Assembly (NCBI GenBank): GCA_036504675.1
Contig: DASXUT010000053.1
Coordinates: forward strand, 1-32,898
Direction of reading: 5' to 3'
Length of the DNA: 32,898 nt
From: Bacillota bacterium
Lineage (GTDB): Bacteria > Bacillota > Sulfobacillia > JAJYWN01 > JAJZPE01
Part shown: positions 16,720-24,296 of the stretch, one piece after another
Position numbering within the stretch: the first letter of the stretch is position 1
Layout of the letters: each line of letters opens with the position of its first letter
Position numbers and translations under genes: made by a program
Notes under the pieces: generated by a model
What the model saw: the letters and a program-made list of their open reading frames with translations, nothing else
Told to the model about the DNA's origin: nothing
Database searches by the model: none

Positions 16720-17760
16720 TCAGGCCTCCTTCATCACCCGGGCCACGGCCATCAGGACCGCGTCGACATCCTTCCGGTCGATGTCCTTGTGGGTGACCAT
16801 CCGGATCCGCCGGCCCATTGACGGGTTGACCAGGATGCCCTGCTTCTTCAACTCGGCCGGGAGGACCTGTCCATCGACCTTGGGGTGGGAGATCTCGAAG
16901 TAGACGATATTGGTCTCGATCGAAGCCGGGTCGAGTTCGATCCCGGGGATCGCGGCCAGCCCTTCGGCCAGGACCTTGGCGTTGGCGTGGTCCTCCGCGA
17001 GGCGGTCGACCATCTTCTCCAGGGCGATGATCCCGGCCGCGGCGATGACCCCGGCCTGACGCATCCCCCCGCCCATGACCTTGCGGCTCCTGCGGGCCCG
17101 TTCGATGAACTCGCGGGACCCGGCCAGGATCGAGCCGACCGGGGCCGAGAGACCCTTAGATAGGCAGAACATGACCGTGTCGCAGGATTGGGTGAGGTCG
17201 GTGACCGGCCGCCCGAGGGCCACGGCGGCGTTGAAGATGCGCGCCCCGTCGACATGGACGTTGAGACGGTGCTGCTTGGCCAGGTCATAGACGGCCTTCA
17301 TCTGTTCTGGACGGACGATCACGCCGCCGGCCCGGTTGTGGGTGTTCTCCATGCAGACCAGGGTCGTCGGCGGATGATGGAGGTCGTCATCGCGGATGGC
17401 CGCCTTGACGTCCTTGGGGTCGAGGATCCCGCGGTCGCCCCTGACCGTCCGGACCTGCGCCCCAGACAGGCTGGCCACCCCGCCGAGTTCGTAGTAGAAG
17501 ATGTGCGATTCGGCCTCGAGGATAACCTCGTCGCCGCGGCGGGTGTGGGTCATCACCGCGCACTGGTTGCCCTGCGTCCCGCTGGTCACATAGAGGGCGG
17601 CTTCCTTCCCGACCTTGGCGGCCGCCAGTTCCTGCAGGCGATTGACCGTCGGGTCCTCGCCGTAAACGTCGTCGCCGACCTCGGCCTCGGCCATCGCCCG
17701 GCGCATCTCCGGGGTCGGAGTGGTGACGGTGTCGCTTCGAAGATCGATGTATTGGCCCAT
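16720..17760 (-). CDS. ltaE: low-specificity L-threonine aldolase
   Basis: A 346-residue PLP enzyme of fold type I that splits L-threonine/L-allo-threonine to glycine and acetaldehyde. It opens with the family signature [20 protein letters not shown] and continues with [15 protein letters not shown]. The ring-stacking His86 is in ESHIFYYE, Asp171 in [11 protein letters not shown], and the PLP Lys202 in [13 protein letters not shown]. Length is typical. An AGGGG ribosome site precedes the ATG. It stands alone, 118 bases downstream of the 6S RNA terminator on the same strand, with its own terminator. Confidence 0.94.
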   Translation of the reverse strand: MGQYIDLRSDTVTTPTPEMRRAMAEAEVGDDVYGEDPTVNRLQELAAAKVGKEAALYVTSGTQGNQCAVMTHTRRGDEVILEAESHIFYYELGGVASLSGAQVRTVRGDRGILDPKDVKAAIRDDDLHHPPTTLVCMENTHNRAGGVIVRPEQMKAVYDLAKQHRLNVHVDGARIFNAAVALGRPVTDLTQSCDTVMFCLSKGLSAPVGSILAGSREFIERARRSRKVMGGGMRQAGVIAAAGIIALEKMVDRLAEDHANAKVLAEGLAAIPGIELDPASIETNIVYFEISHPKVDGQVLPAELKKQGILVNPSMGRRIRMVTHKDIDRKDVDAVLMAVARVMKEA

Positions 17761-17878
17761 CTTTGATCACCCCTTGAACGTCTTGGGTTCGACGTCCGGC
17801 CGACAAGTCCTGCGAAGCGACGGCGGCCGAGGCGGACTGGGAGAGGGTTCAAAGGGCCATCGCGGGCCCCGGAAACAG

Positions 17879-17910
17879 ACAAGGACGGCCAGCCGACTGA
17901 CCGTCCTTGT
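17879..17910 (-). terminator. terminator of the 6S RNA
   Basis: ACAAGGACGG...CCGTCCTTGT forms a long hairpin (with an inner CAG/CTG) directly at the 3' end of the 6S RNA and is followed on the minus strand by CTGTTTCC. Confidence 0.85.
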
Positions 17911-18093
17911 GGTCCGAAATAGGGAACCCCACCATGCCGTGACGCCCCGTGTTTTGAACCTGCTTACGCAGGTGGGTGTCCTCCCGATGGCTCCCAGCGT
18001 CCCCTGGCACCCTTTGGTAGGTGGGGGCATGCTGTCGACCGCCGAAGTACAGACTCCCTAGGTATTGATGTTGGCTCAAAACCTATCGGACTT
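17911..18093 (-). ncRNA. ssrS: 6S RNA
   Basis: This minus-strand stretch of about 183 bases folds and reads as a 6S RNA, which binds the housekeeping RNA polymerase holoenzyme and mimics an open promoter. The ends pair (GTCCGA at 18091-18086 with TCGGAC at 17917-17912, and ATAGG with CCTAT). Inside, CCCCACC pairs with GGTGGGG, and GGGTG pairs with CACCC in the apical stem. The 3' strand of the central bubble has the family-typical small hairpin CCACCTGCGTAAGCAGGTTCAAAAC followed by CGGCA. A perfect terminator follows at once. TTGCAT-N18-TATCAT (18170-18199) is the nearest good promoter but would give a precursor some 70 bases longer. From memory, Bacillus also carries a 6S gene near aspS and rarA. 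Confidence 0.8.
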
Positions 18094-18408
18094 ACACGCA
18101 CACGGCAGGGTATCCGCGAAGCCTCAGAACTGATCGGCCGCGTCTGTGGCTCTTGCGACTCCGGTACTTATGATACCACTCCAACAGAAGCAAATGCAAG
18201 TCGGATAAAGATTTGCGTCGCAGCGCCTTTAGACTGGAATCGCGAAGGGTTTGCCTTCAAAGGGCGAACGAAAGTGGCGGAATCGGAAGGAATGGCGCCC
18301 CCGCACGTGGAATGTTTTTGGGAATCGCCGGAAAGCTTTAGCCCGGGAATCATAAGCAACCGCGGCGTAAGGCCCGGAAAAGCTGGCAAAAATCAAGCAT
18401 TTCTGGCA
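18094..18408. other. intergenic region between the 6S RNA and a secreted protein gene
   Basis: About 315 bases with no supported gene. It holds a possible minus-strand promoter for the 6S precursor (TTGCAT at 18194-18199, TATCAT at 18170-18175, spacer 18). The rest is purine-rich, with scattered GGAATCG-like words, and no fold or product I can recognise. Confidence 0.4.
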
Positions 18409-18436
18409 TTGCCAGCCGTGATATCCATGTTATAAT
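18409..18436 (+). promoter_or_regulatory. sigma-A promoter of the secreted beta-rich protein
   Basis: TTGCCA (18409-18414) and a perfect TATAAT (18431-18436) are 16 bases apart. Transcription should start near 18443, leaving a leader of roughly 105 bases. Confidence 0.8.
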
Positions 18437-18442
18437 AGGTTT

Positions 18443-18547
18443 ATATGTTTGTCATGTTCCGTCGAATTGTGCCGGCAAAGCTCCTGGAATCCCAACCGGT
18501 CTGCGGAATAGACTGGTACAAGTAAAGCAAGGAGGCAAGAGGGGCTC
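18443..18547 (+). promoter_or_regulatory. structured 5' leader, possible ribosome-site sequestration
   Basis: The leader holds a seven-base hairpin (CCGGTCT/AGACTGG, 18496-18516, one G-U pair). A CTCCT at 18481-18485 can pair with the AGGAG of the ribosome site (18530-18534), so the hairpin would sit inside a larger stem hiding that site. It does not match the c-di-GMP-I consensus or another class I know. Confidence 0.35.
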
Positions 18548-19045
18548 ATGAAGAAGGTTTTAGCACTTATCCTTTCCCTGTGCCTGGCGGTGGGCGGCAT
18601 CCTGCTCCTCGTCGAGGCCAACAAGCCGGCAAATGCGGCTGGTGGTACCGTTTCGGTTCAGGTGAAACCCGTACACAAGTTGGTCCTCACCCTAAGTACC
18701 CTATCGGTAGACTTTGGCGTGGACATGTGGCCGGGAGATACGGCGACGGCCGCTTCCCCCATCGGAGTGACGGTCGTGTCGAGTAAGGCCTGGAATCTCA
18801 CCTATGACGCGAGTGGGTTCCTGCCCGCCCCGGCGGCCTTCCCCCTGGCCAGCCTCAAGTACGGTGCGGCTTCAAATGGGACGGGCGCCGTGCCCTTCTC
18901 CTCAACCGGCACCCTCGTTACCGGGGCGCCTAAGACGTCCAAGGCTGGGGAGACCAACTCGTATTACTACACACTGACAATTCCCGATACAGCTGTGTCC
19001 GAGACCGTCTACACCGCTTCGGTGGTGTACACAGCGATACAGTAG
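18548..19045 (+). CDS. small secreted beta-sandwich-like protein
   Basis: A 165-residue exported protein. The signal peptide is MKKVLALILSLCLAVGGILL and more, with cleavage near NANA|A or ANAA|G (about residues 30-32). The mature part of about 135 residues has almost only Ser, Thr, Val, Ala and Gly in alternating strands, no cysteine, and a LSVDFGxDMWPGDTA then VTVVSSKAWNLTYDA pattern reminiscent of WxL-like, DUF4402-like or spore-coat-U-like beta-sandwiches. I cannot assign a family firmly. AAGGAGG and AGAGGGG precede the ATG. It has its own strong promoter and terminator, and lies just upstream of a membrane-anchored Ig-like protein. The abundance signals and small size suit a structural surface or matrix protein. 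The minus-strand protein at 20354-20827 shares its general layout. Confidence 0.85.
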   Translation: MKKVLALILSLCLAVGGILLLVEANKPANAAGGTVSVQVKPVHKLVLTLSTLSVDFGVDMWPGDTATAASPIGVTVVSSKAWNLTYDASGFLPAPAAFPLASLKYGAASNGTGAVPFSSTGTLVTGAPKTSKAGETNSYYYTLTIPDTAVSETVYTASVVYTAIQ

Positions 19046-19077
19046 CCGTGCGGGCTGCGCAGTGGTCTAGCAAATGG

Positions 19078-19115
19078 GAGTTGGAAGCCGCCAGGTCTCC
19101 AGCTCTTTTCTTTTC
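19078..19115 (+). terminator. terminator after the small secreted protein gene
   Basis: GAGTTGGA and TCCAGCTC-type arms (19078-19105) make an eight-base stem with one wobble, followed by TTTTCTTTTC. Strong intrinsic terminator, so the next gene depends on partial read-through or another promoter. Confidence 0.75.
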
Positions 19116-19200
19116 GGGTCTTTCCTTCGGTTCAACGTAGACCCGGGCCAGCCACGCCGGGTGCCGATGAATCCCTCTGATCTGGGAGGAGAGCGGCCCA

Positions 19201-20274
19201 TTGAGGACAAGAGCCTTCGCCCGTCTGCTTCTGACCTGGTTGGCCTTCGCCCTGGTTTGGCCGACTCCGGCCTTTGCCGCCGCGGGCATCGGGGTGTCCC
19301 CGGGCGTGATTGAAGTCGAGGCCATGCCCGGGCAGGTCATCGAGAAATCCGTGACCGTCTCCAACGAGGGGGACAGTCTGATCGATCTTCGCGCCTACGC
19401 CAGGGATCGGCGGGTCCAGCCGGGAGGGCAACTCGTTTTCCTTCCTCCGGGCAACCCAGTTGATTCCGCAGCCACTTGGCTGACCATCGACCCCGCTGAA
19501 GTCACCCTTCAGACCGGCAAGGAAGCGGTTGTCCGTTGGAAGGTGTCGGTACCTCAACAGGCCAGCCCCGGTGACCACGTCGCCGTCATCTTCTTCGAAG
19601 ATGCCCCCAAGACTCAAGGGGGCGGGTTGGTCATTGGGAGCAGAGTCGGTGTGGTCATCCCGGTTCACGTCGTCGGAAACACGGTTATGTCCGGCAAGCT
19701 CAGCAGCTTCCGCTGCCCGCCGGTACCGATCCAACTTAGACTTGTTCTCTTTGGGAAGAAATTGCTTTGGCGGACATGGGTGCCAGCCTTCCCCATTACC
19801 GAGCGCGGGCCCCTTAAGTTTGAGGCCGGCATTGAGAACACAGGAAACGTCCGCCTGGCGGTTGGCGGCAAGGTAGAGATAAGAGACGTCTTTGGCCGAA
19901 CCGTCACCACCATCGAGACGCCGGAGCCGATCAACATCTATCCACGTGATAACGGCAGTCTCACTCTTACTCTTGAACAAGTCCCCCTCATCGGCCGCTT
20001 CGTTGCCCTTGGTCGGTTCAGACTGGGCGACCAGGAGGTGACCGCCAGGACGGTATTCTACACGTTCCCAACCCGCAAGGCGGCCGGGGTAGCCCTTCTG
20101 CTCTTGGCCGGTCTGATCTTCGTTGGCCTACGGCGCCGTGGCCGAAGGGTCACCCCTTCGGAGACGGCCGGGCAGTCCCAACCATCCCCCGCGCCATCGT
20201 CACCACCGCCATCACCACCGTCATCGTCGCCGGGCGGTGTTCCCACGCGCAGGGAACGGAAGAAGCAGCGATAA
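19201..20274 (+). CDS. secreted membrane-anchored Ig-like (DUF916/PapD-like) protein
   Basis: A 357-residue protein starting at TTG with GGAGGAG about nine bases ahead. The signal peptide runs to PAFA|AAG (about residue 26). Residues about 28-140 form an Ig-like domain of the type seen in DUF916 and chaperone-like surface proteins: GIGVSPGVIEVEAMPGQVIEKSVTVSNEG, ATWLTIDP, VRWKVSVPQQASPGDHVAVIFFE. A second beta domain spans about 175-290 (LKFEAGIENTGNVRLAVGGKVEIRD, YPRDNGSLTL). A transmembrane helix (VALLLLAGLIFVGL, about 296-312) is followed by arginines and a 40-residue Pro/Ser tail on the cytoplasmic side. Relatives in Gram-positive bacteria accompany WxL-type proteins and help hold them at the surface; a similar job for the flanking small secreted proteins is an inference. 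Confidence 0.87.
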   Translation: MRTRAFARLLLTWLAFALVWPTPAFAAAGIGVSPGVIEVEAMPGQVIEKSVTVSNEGDSLIDLRAYARDRRVQPGGQLVFLPPGNPVDSAATWLTIDPAEVTLQTGKEAVVRWKVSVPQQASPGDHVAVIFFEDAPKTQGGGLVIGSRVGVVIPVHVVGNTVMSGKLSSFRCPPVPIQLRLVLFGKKLLWRTWVPAFPITERGPLKFEAGIENTGNVRLAVGGKVEIRDVFGRTVTTIETPEPINIYPRDNGSLTLTLEQVPLIGRFVALGRFRLGDQEVTARTVFYTFPTRKAAGVALLLLAGLIFVGLRRRGRRVTPSETAGQSQPSPAPSSPPPSPPSSSPGGVPTRRERKKQR

Positions 20275-20288
20275 CCAGTCAATGACAA

Positions 20289-20318
20289 GACACCGACCGG
20301 AGCCTTCCGGTCGGTGTC
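20289..20318. terminator. bidirectional terminator between convergent surface genes
   Basis: GACACCGACCGGA and TCCGGTCGGTGTC form a perfect 13-base stem with a four-base loop. It lies 14 bases after the Ig-like gene and 35 bases after the minus-strand secreted protein. The minus side continues TTGTCATTGACTGGTT. Confidence 0.85.
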
Positions 20319-20353
20319 GCCTTATTAGGGTGTGAATGAGTCAGGGTGTCGCC

Positions 20354-20827
20354 TCAGGGGGTTGGAACAATAACGTAGCTGAGCGCTTCCAGGGGATACT
20401 GGCCGACCTCGCCCTCTATCCTGAAACGGTGCTCAAAACGGTAGCCCTTCGTGGGCCGGCCCCGCTCAAGTGGTTGGTCCAGGGCGGCTTCCAGGCCATC
20501 CCCGTTGACTAGCGTGACCGAACCGGACGTGGCGGCAGGGCTCATCCTTTCCGCGCTTGCCAACAACTCCCAACCCGTATTGGCTTTGACGGTACCGCTT
20601 ACAATCAGGACGGTCGAGCCCCCGTCACGCTCTTCCCTTACAGTGTCCACTGTGAGCTGAAGGCTCTTCTTCACTTTCACCTTGACGGTGACCACCCCTG
20701 AGTTCGATGCCGCCGGGGTGGCTTCACCGGCGTCACCGGATGGGGCACCTTCCGCCACCACCATGGCGGCTGGGGGAGCCAGGTTGGCGATGAGGACGGC
20801 CGTCAACCCCAGGATGAGCCAGGTCAT
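20354..20827 (-). CDS. small secreted beta-rich protein behind a c-di-GMP riboswitch
   Basis: From ATG 20827 the protein has 157 residues: signal peptide (WLILGLTAVLIANLAPPAAMVVA), a short Gly/Ala/Ser linker, then a beta-rich domain (VVTVKVKVKKSLQLTVDTV, VLIVSGTVKANTGWELLASAER, YRFEHRFRIEGEVGQYPLEALSYVIV) without cysteines. The layout resembles the plus-strand protein at 18548. The ATG lacks a ribosome site and its signal peptide has no positive charge. Seven codons upstream, ATT at 20848 lies five bases after AAGGGAG and would add THRRSL, giving a normal charged n-region, so initiation at the rare codon ATT is plausible. The ribosome site overlaps the end of the riboswitch, implying control by c-di-GMP at translation. 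Function unknown; likely a cell-surface or matrix component. Confidence 0.82.
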   Translation of the reverse strand: MTWLILGLTAVLIANLAPPAAMVVAEGAPSGDAGEATPAASNSGVVTVKVKVKKSLQLTVDTVREERDGGSTVLIVSGTVKANTGWELLASAERMSPAATSGSVTLVNGDGLEAALDQPLERGRPTKGYRFEHRFRIEGEVGQYPLEALSYVIVPTP

Positions 20828-20858
20828 GAGACTGCGTCTATGCGTAATCGTCGCTCCC

Positions 20859-20962
20859 TTCGGCAGCCTGGCGGTCCGTGCCGGGTGCCTGGAAACGCCA
20901 CCCCGGCCTTGGGACCCATAGCTTTGCGCCCCCGCCTTCCGACGGGTTAGCCTTTATCGAGT
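20859..20962 (-). promoter_or_regulatory. cyclic-di-GMP-I (GEMM-I) riboswitch
   Basis: On the minus strand the aptamer reads GATAAAGGCTAACCC, a GTC-GGAA-GGC tetraloop stem, GGGGGCGCAAAGCTATGGGTCC, a second helix (GCCGGGGTG/CACCCGGC), GGACC and GGCTGCCGAAG. These match the class I c-di-GMP aptamer in order: the G-G-C with the ligand-binding G, the GNRA tetraloop, the conserved GCAAAGC, the second helix closed by GGTCC/GGACC, and the terminal GGCTGCC. The usual GGGACGC is GGGGCGC here. The 3' edge runs into AAGGGAG, the ribosome site of the secreted protein, and an upstream TCCCT can pair with AGGGA, so ligand binding may hide the site. The switch direction is inferred. Confidence 0.88.
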
Positions 20963-20996
20963 AGAGGGACTGACGCTGGCCTTTGGGCCAAGAAAA

Positions 20997-21030
20997 GCCC
21001 CGCCTACCGGGTTAATCGGCGAGGCGGGGC
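20997..21030 (-). terminator. terminator after aspS
   Basis: GCCCCGCCT and AGGCGGGGC make a nine-base stem 67 bases after the aspS stop, followed on the minus strand by TTTTCTTGG. Confidence 0.85.
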
Positions 21031-21097
21031 CGGTCGTCCAAAACGCGAGTTCCCGATTGGCGGAGGAAAAGCGAGCCCGGTGGCGGTATTGCCGGGT

Positions 21098-22891
21098 CTA
21101 CTCCGGCTTGTCGACCGCCAAACCCAATTCCCCCAGCTGCCTCGGGGAGACCGGCGACGGGGCCCCGGTCAGGAGGTCGGAGGCACTGGTCGTTTTGGGG
21201 AAGGCGATGACGTCGCGGATGGTCTCGGCCCCGGACATCAGCATGAGCATCCGGTCCAGGCCGAAGGCGATGCCCCCGTGGGGCGGAGTCCCGTATTCGA
21301 AGGCTTCCAGGAGGAAGCCGAACTTCTCGCGCACCTCTTCGGGCGACAGGCCGAGGGCGGCGAAGACCCGTTCCTGAACGTCCCGGCGGTGGATCCGGAT
21401 ACTCCCTCCGCCGAGTTCGACGCCGTTCTGGACGAGGTCGTAGGCCACGGCCCGGACGGCCCCGGGGTCGGCTTCGAGGAGCGGCAGGTCCTCGTCTCGG
21501 ATCGAGGTGAAGGGGTGGTGCATCGCCACCCAGCGGTCCTCCTCCCGGCTGTACTCGAACATCGGGAAGTCGGTCACCCAGAGGAAACGGTCGATGGTGC
21601 GATCGATGAGGTCCAGACGCTTCCCAAGCTCCAGTCGCAGGGCTCCGAGGGCGGCGGCGACCACGCCCGGCTTGTCGGCCACGAAGAGAGCCAGGTCGCC
21701 GGGGCCGGCGCCGAGGTGGGAACGCAGGTCGCCCAGGGCTTCAGGACTGAAGAACTTGGCGATGGGCGAGCGGATCTGGTCCCCCTGATTCCCCTCGAAG
21801 GCCATCCAGGCCAGCCCCTTGGCCCCGTAGCCCTTGACGAACTCGCCCAGTTCGTCGAGGACCTTCCGCGACCAGGTGGCGGCGCCCGGGGCGACCACCG
21901 CCTTGACCAGGCCGCCGGCGGCCGCGGCTTCGGCGAAGACGCGGAAGGGCGAACCCTTGACCGCCCCGGTCAGGTCGACCAGCGGCATCCCGAAGCGCAG
22001 GTCGGGCTTGTCCGAACCGTATTCGGCCATGGCCTGATGCCAGGTCATCCGGGCGATGGGCAGGCTGATGCGGCGGCCAACCACCTGCTCGTAGACCTCG
22101 GCCATCATCGCCTCCATCATCCCCATCACGTCATCCTGGTCGACGAAGGACATCTCCACGTCGACCTGAGTGAACTCGGGCTGGCGGTCGGCCCGCAGGT
22201 CCTCATCGCGGAAGCAGCGGACGACCTGGAAGTACCGGTCGAAGCCAGAGACCATCAGGAGTTGCTTGAAGAGCTGCGGGGACTGGGGCAGGGCGAAGAA
22301 CCGGCCCCGGCTGACCCGGCTGGGGACCAGGTAGTCTCGGGCCCCCTCGGGGGTGCTCTTGGTCAGCATCGGCGTCTCGATCTCGAGGAAGCCGTGGCGA
22401 TCGAGGAAGTTGCGGACGGCCATCGTCACCTGGTGGCGGAGGATCAGGTTCCGCTGCATCCTGGGGCGTCGCAGGTCCAGGTAGCGATAGCGCAGGCGGG
22501 TGGTCTCGTCGACGGCCGGGGTGTCGGCCGCCTCGGCCACATAGATCGGCGGGGTCAGGGACGGGTTGAGGATCTCGATCTCGGCCGGGAAGACCTCGAC
22601 CTCGCCGGTCGACAGCTTCGGGTTGACCTGCTCGGGGTCGCGCCGCGAGACGGCCCCGCGGACGGCGACGACGAACTCAGACCGCAGCCCATCGGCCGTC
22701 CGGTGGGCCTCCGGGTTCTTCTCCGGGTTGAAGACCAGCTGGACCAGCCCTGAGCGGTCACGGAGGTCGATGAAGATCAGGCCGCCGTGATCGCGGCGCC
22801 GGTGGACCCAGCCGGCCAGAGCCACCTCCCGGCCGATGTCCTCGGCCGACAGCTCCCCGCACCCGCTGGTCCGCTTGATGGCCTCGCTCAC
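21098..22891 (-). CDS. aspS: aspartyl-tRNA synthetase
   Basis: A 597-residue class IIb synthetase that charges tRNA-Asp. The N-terminal OB-fold anticodon domain (VALAGWVHRRRDHGGLIFIDLRDRSGLVQ) is followed by the catalytic core with motif 2 FRDEDLRADRQPEFTQVDVEMSF, the bacterial GAD insertion in the middle, and motif 3 GIAFGLDRMLMLM near the C-terminus. Length is normal for the bacterial type. It starts with GTG, overlapping the hisS stop (GTGA), and has GGGGAGG four bases upstream. Whether it also charges tRNA-Asn cannot be decided here. Second gene of the hisS-aspS pair. Confidence 0.97.
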   Translation of the reverse strand: MSEAIKRTSGCGELSAEDIGREVALAGWVHRRRDHGGLIFIDLRDRSGLVQLVFNPEKNPEAHRTADGLRSEFVVAVRGAVSRRDPEQVNPKLSTGEVEVFPAEIEILNPSLTPPIYVAEAADTPAVDETTRLRYRYLDLRRPRMQRNLILRHQVTMAVRNFLDRHGFLEIETPMLTKSTPEGARDYLVPSRVSRGRFFALPQSPQLFKQLLMVSGFDRYFQVVRCFRDEDLRADRQPEFTQVDVEMSFVDQDDVMGMMEAMMAEVYEQVVGRRISLPIARMTWHQAMAEYGSDKPDLRFGMPLVDLTGAVKGSPFRVFAEAAAAGGLVKAVVAPGAATWSRKVLDELGEFVKGYGAKGLAWMAFEGNQGDQIRSPIAKFFSPEALGDLRSHLGAGPGDLALFVADKPGVVAAALGALRLELGKRLDLIDRTIDRFLWVTDFPMFEYSREEDRWVAMHHPFTSIRDEDLPLLEADPGAVRAVAYDLVQNGVELGGGSIRIHRRDVQERVFAALGLSPEEVREKFGFLLEAFEYGTPPHGGIAFGLDRMLMLMSGAETIRDVIAFPKTTSASDLLTGAPSPVSPRQLGELGLAVDKPE

Positions 22892-24192
22892 CTGGCCTCC
22901 CCCTCCCCTTCGACGGCTCCGACCGTCGGCTCCGCCTTCACCGAGGCCAACCGCGCCGCCAAGTCGGCGGCGGCCACTCTCTCCTGCTTACGGGTGGCCA
23001 AATCGCGCAGGGTCACCTGGCCCGCGGCCAACTCCTCGTCGCCGATGATGGCCACCCAGCGGGCCCCGGTCCGGTCGGCGTACTTGAACTGTGCCTTGAG
23101 GCTGCGGCCGAGGTAATCGAGGTCGGCGGCGATGTCGGCCGCCCGCAGATGGTGGACGACGTGCATCGCCTGGCCCGCCGCGGCCTGGCCGATGGCGGCC
23201 ACGAAGACGTCCAGGACGGCCTGGGACGGCGGGGTCACGCCTTGCTTCTCGAGGGTCAGGAGAACCCGCTCGATGCCCATCCCGAAGCCGACCCCCGGGG
23301 TCGGGTCGCCGCCGAGGACCTCGATCAGGCCGTCGTATCGGCCTCCTCCGCAGACCGTGCTTTGAGCACCCAGAGGCGGGTAGATGATCTCGAAGACGGT
23401 CTTGGTGTAGTAATCGAGGCCGCGGACCAGCCGCGGGTTGATCCGGAAGGGGATGCCGTAGCCGGCCAGATAGGCGTGGACCGCCTGAAAATGCTCGGCG
23501 CACTCCGGGCAGAGGTGCTCGGAGGCCACCGGCGCAGCCTCCAGGTGCGGGCGGCAGGCCTCGTTCTTGCAGTCGAGGACCCGCAGTGGGTTGCGCTCGA
23601 GCCGTGAACGGCAATCCTCGCACAGGAGCTCGACCTTTGATTGCAGGTAAACGACGAGCTTCTCCCGGTAGGCGGGACGGCACTTGGGACAGCCGATGCT
23701 GTTGATGGTCACCTCGAGGCCGGTCACACCGAGCCGGCCCAGGTAATCGACGGCCAGGGAGATGATCTCCGCGTCGAGGGCCGGGTTCTGTGAGCCGAAG
23801 GCCTCGATGCCAAACTGGTAGTGCTGGCGCACCCGCCCGGCCTGGGGCCGCTCGTAGCGGAAGACCGGCTCGACGTAGTAGAGCTTGGTCGGTTGGGACT
23901 GGGCATAGAGCTTGTCCTCGAGGAAGGCCCGGGCGGCCGGGGCGGTGCCTTCGGGCTTCAGGCTCAGGCTGCGGCCGCCGCGGTCCTTGAAGGTGTACAT
24001 CTCCTTCTCGACGATGTCCGTGGCTCCGCCCACCGTCCGCTCGAACAGCTCACTGTGCTCGAAGACGGGCGTCCGGATTTGCTGGTAGCCGTAAAGGCGG
24101 CAGACGTGGTGGACGAGGCCCTCGACGCGGTGCCAACGGTCCATGTCCGCCGGCAAGTAGTCGAGTGTCCCCCTCGGCCGCGTGGTCAGCAT
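22888..24192 (-). CDS. hisS: histidyl-tRNA synthetase
   Basis: A 434-residue class IIa synthetase. It shows RGTLDYLP at the N-terminus, motif 2 around SLSLKPEGTAPAARAFLED, the histidine-specific GLDYYTKTVFEI and GGGRYDGL, motif 3 VGFGMGIERVLL, and the C-terminal anticodon domain. A Cys-rich insertion (about residues 165-235, with four CxxC-like pairs) is usual for Firmicutes HisRS. ATG 24192 is chosen over one 15 codons upstream because it begins the conserved MLTTRPRGT and has AGGGGGA seven bases ahead. No T-box is seen upstream; the 104-base gap to the divergent membrane gene must hold both promoters. Confidence 0.96.
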   Translation of the reverse strand: MLTTRPRGTLDYLPADMDRWHRVEGLVHHVCRLYGYQQIRTPVFEHSELFERTVGGATDIVEKEMYTFKDRGGRSLSLKPEGTAPAARAFLEDKLYAQSQPTKLYYVEPVFRYERPQAGRVRQHYQFGIEAFGSQNPALDAEIISLAVDYLGRLGVTGLEVTINSIGCPKCRPAYREKLVVYLQSKVELLCEDCRSRLERNPLRVLDCKNEACRPHLEAAPVASEHLCPECAEHFQAVHAYLAGYGIPFRINPRLVRGLDYYTKTVFEIIYPPLGAQSTVCGGGRYDGLIEVLGGDPTPGVGFGMGIERVLLTLEKQGVTPPSQAVLDVFVAAIGQAAAGQAMHVVHHLRAADIAADLDYLGRSLKAQFKYADRTGARWVAIIGDEELAAGQVTLRDLATRKQERVAAADLAARLASVKAEPTVGAVEGEGEAR

Positions 24193-24296
24193 GGTCGTTC
24201 CCCCTACCGGTTTTGGTCTAATTCCACATAATGACAAAGGGATTTAGCCCTAGCAGAAGTAAGTTTTACACCTATTACTCCTTAAGGAGCCAAGTC

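Noticed and set aside
17911-18093. T-box, SRP RNA or tmRNA in place of 6S RNA
   Set aside because: None of the conserved words of those RNAs is present, whereas the paired ends, bubble hairpin with GGTTCAA and following terminator fit 6S RNA.
18443-18547. second c-di-GMP riboswitch ahead of the 18548 gene
   Set aside because: GGCAAAGC is present, but the tetraloop stem, the GGGACGCAAAGC order and the closing GGCTGCC are not, and the leader is too short for the aptamer.
24193-24296. T-box or riboswitch ahead of hisS
   Set aside because: The divergent gap is only 104 bases and lacks the T-box word GGGTGGNACCGCG or any aptamer consensus.
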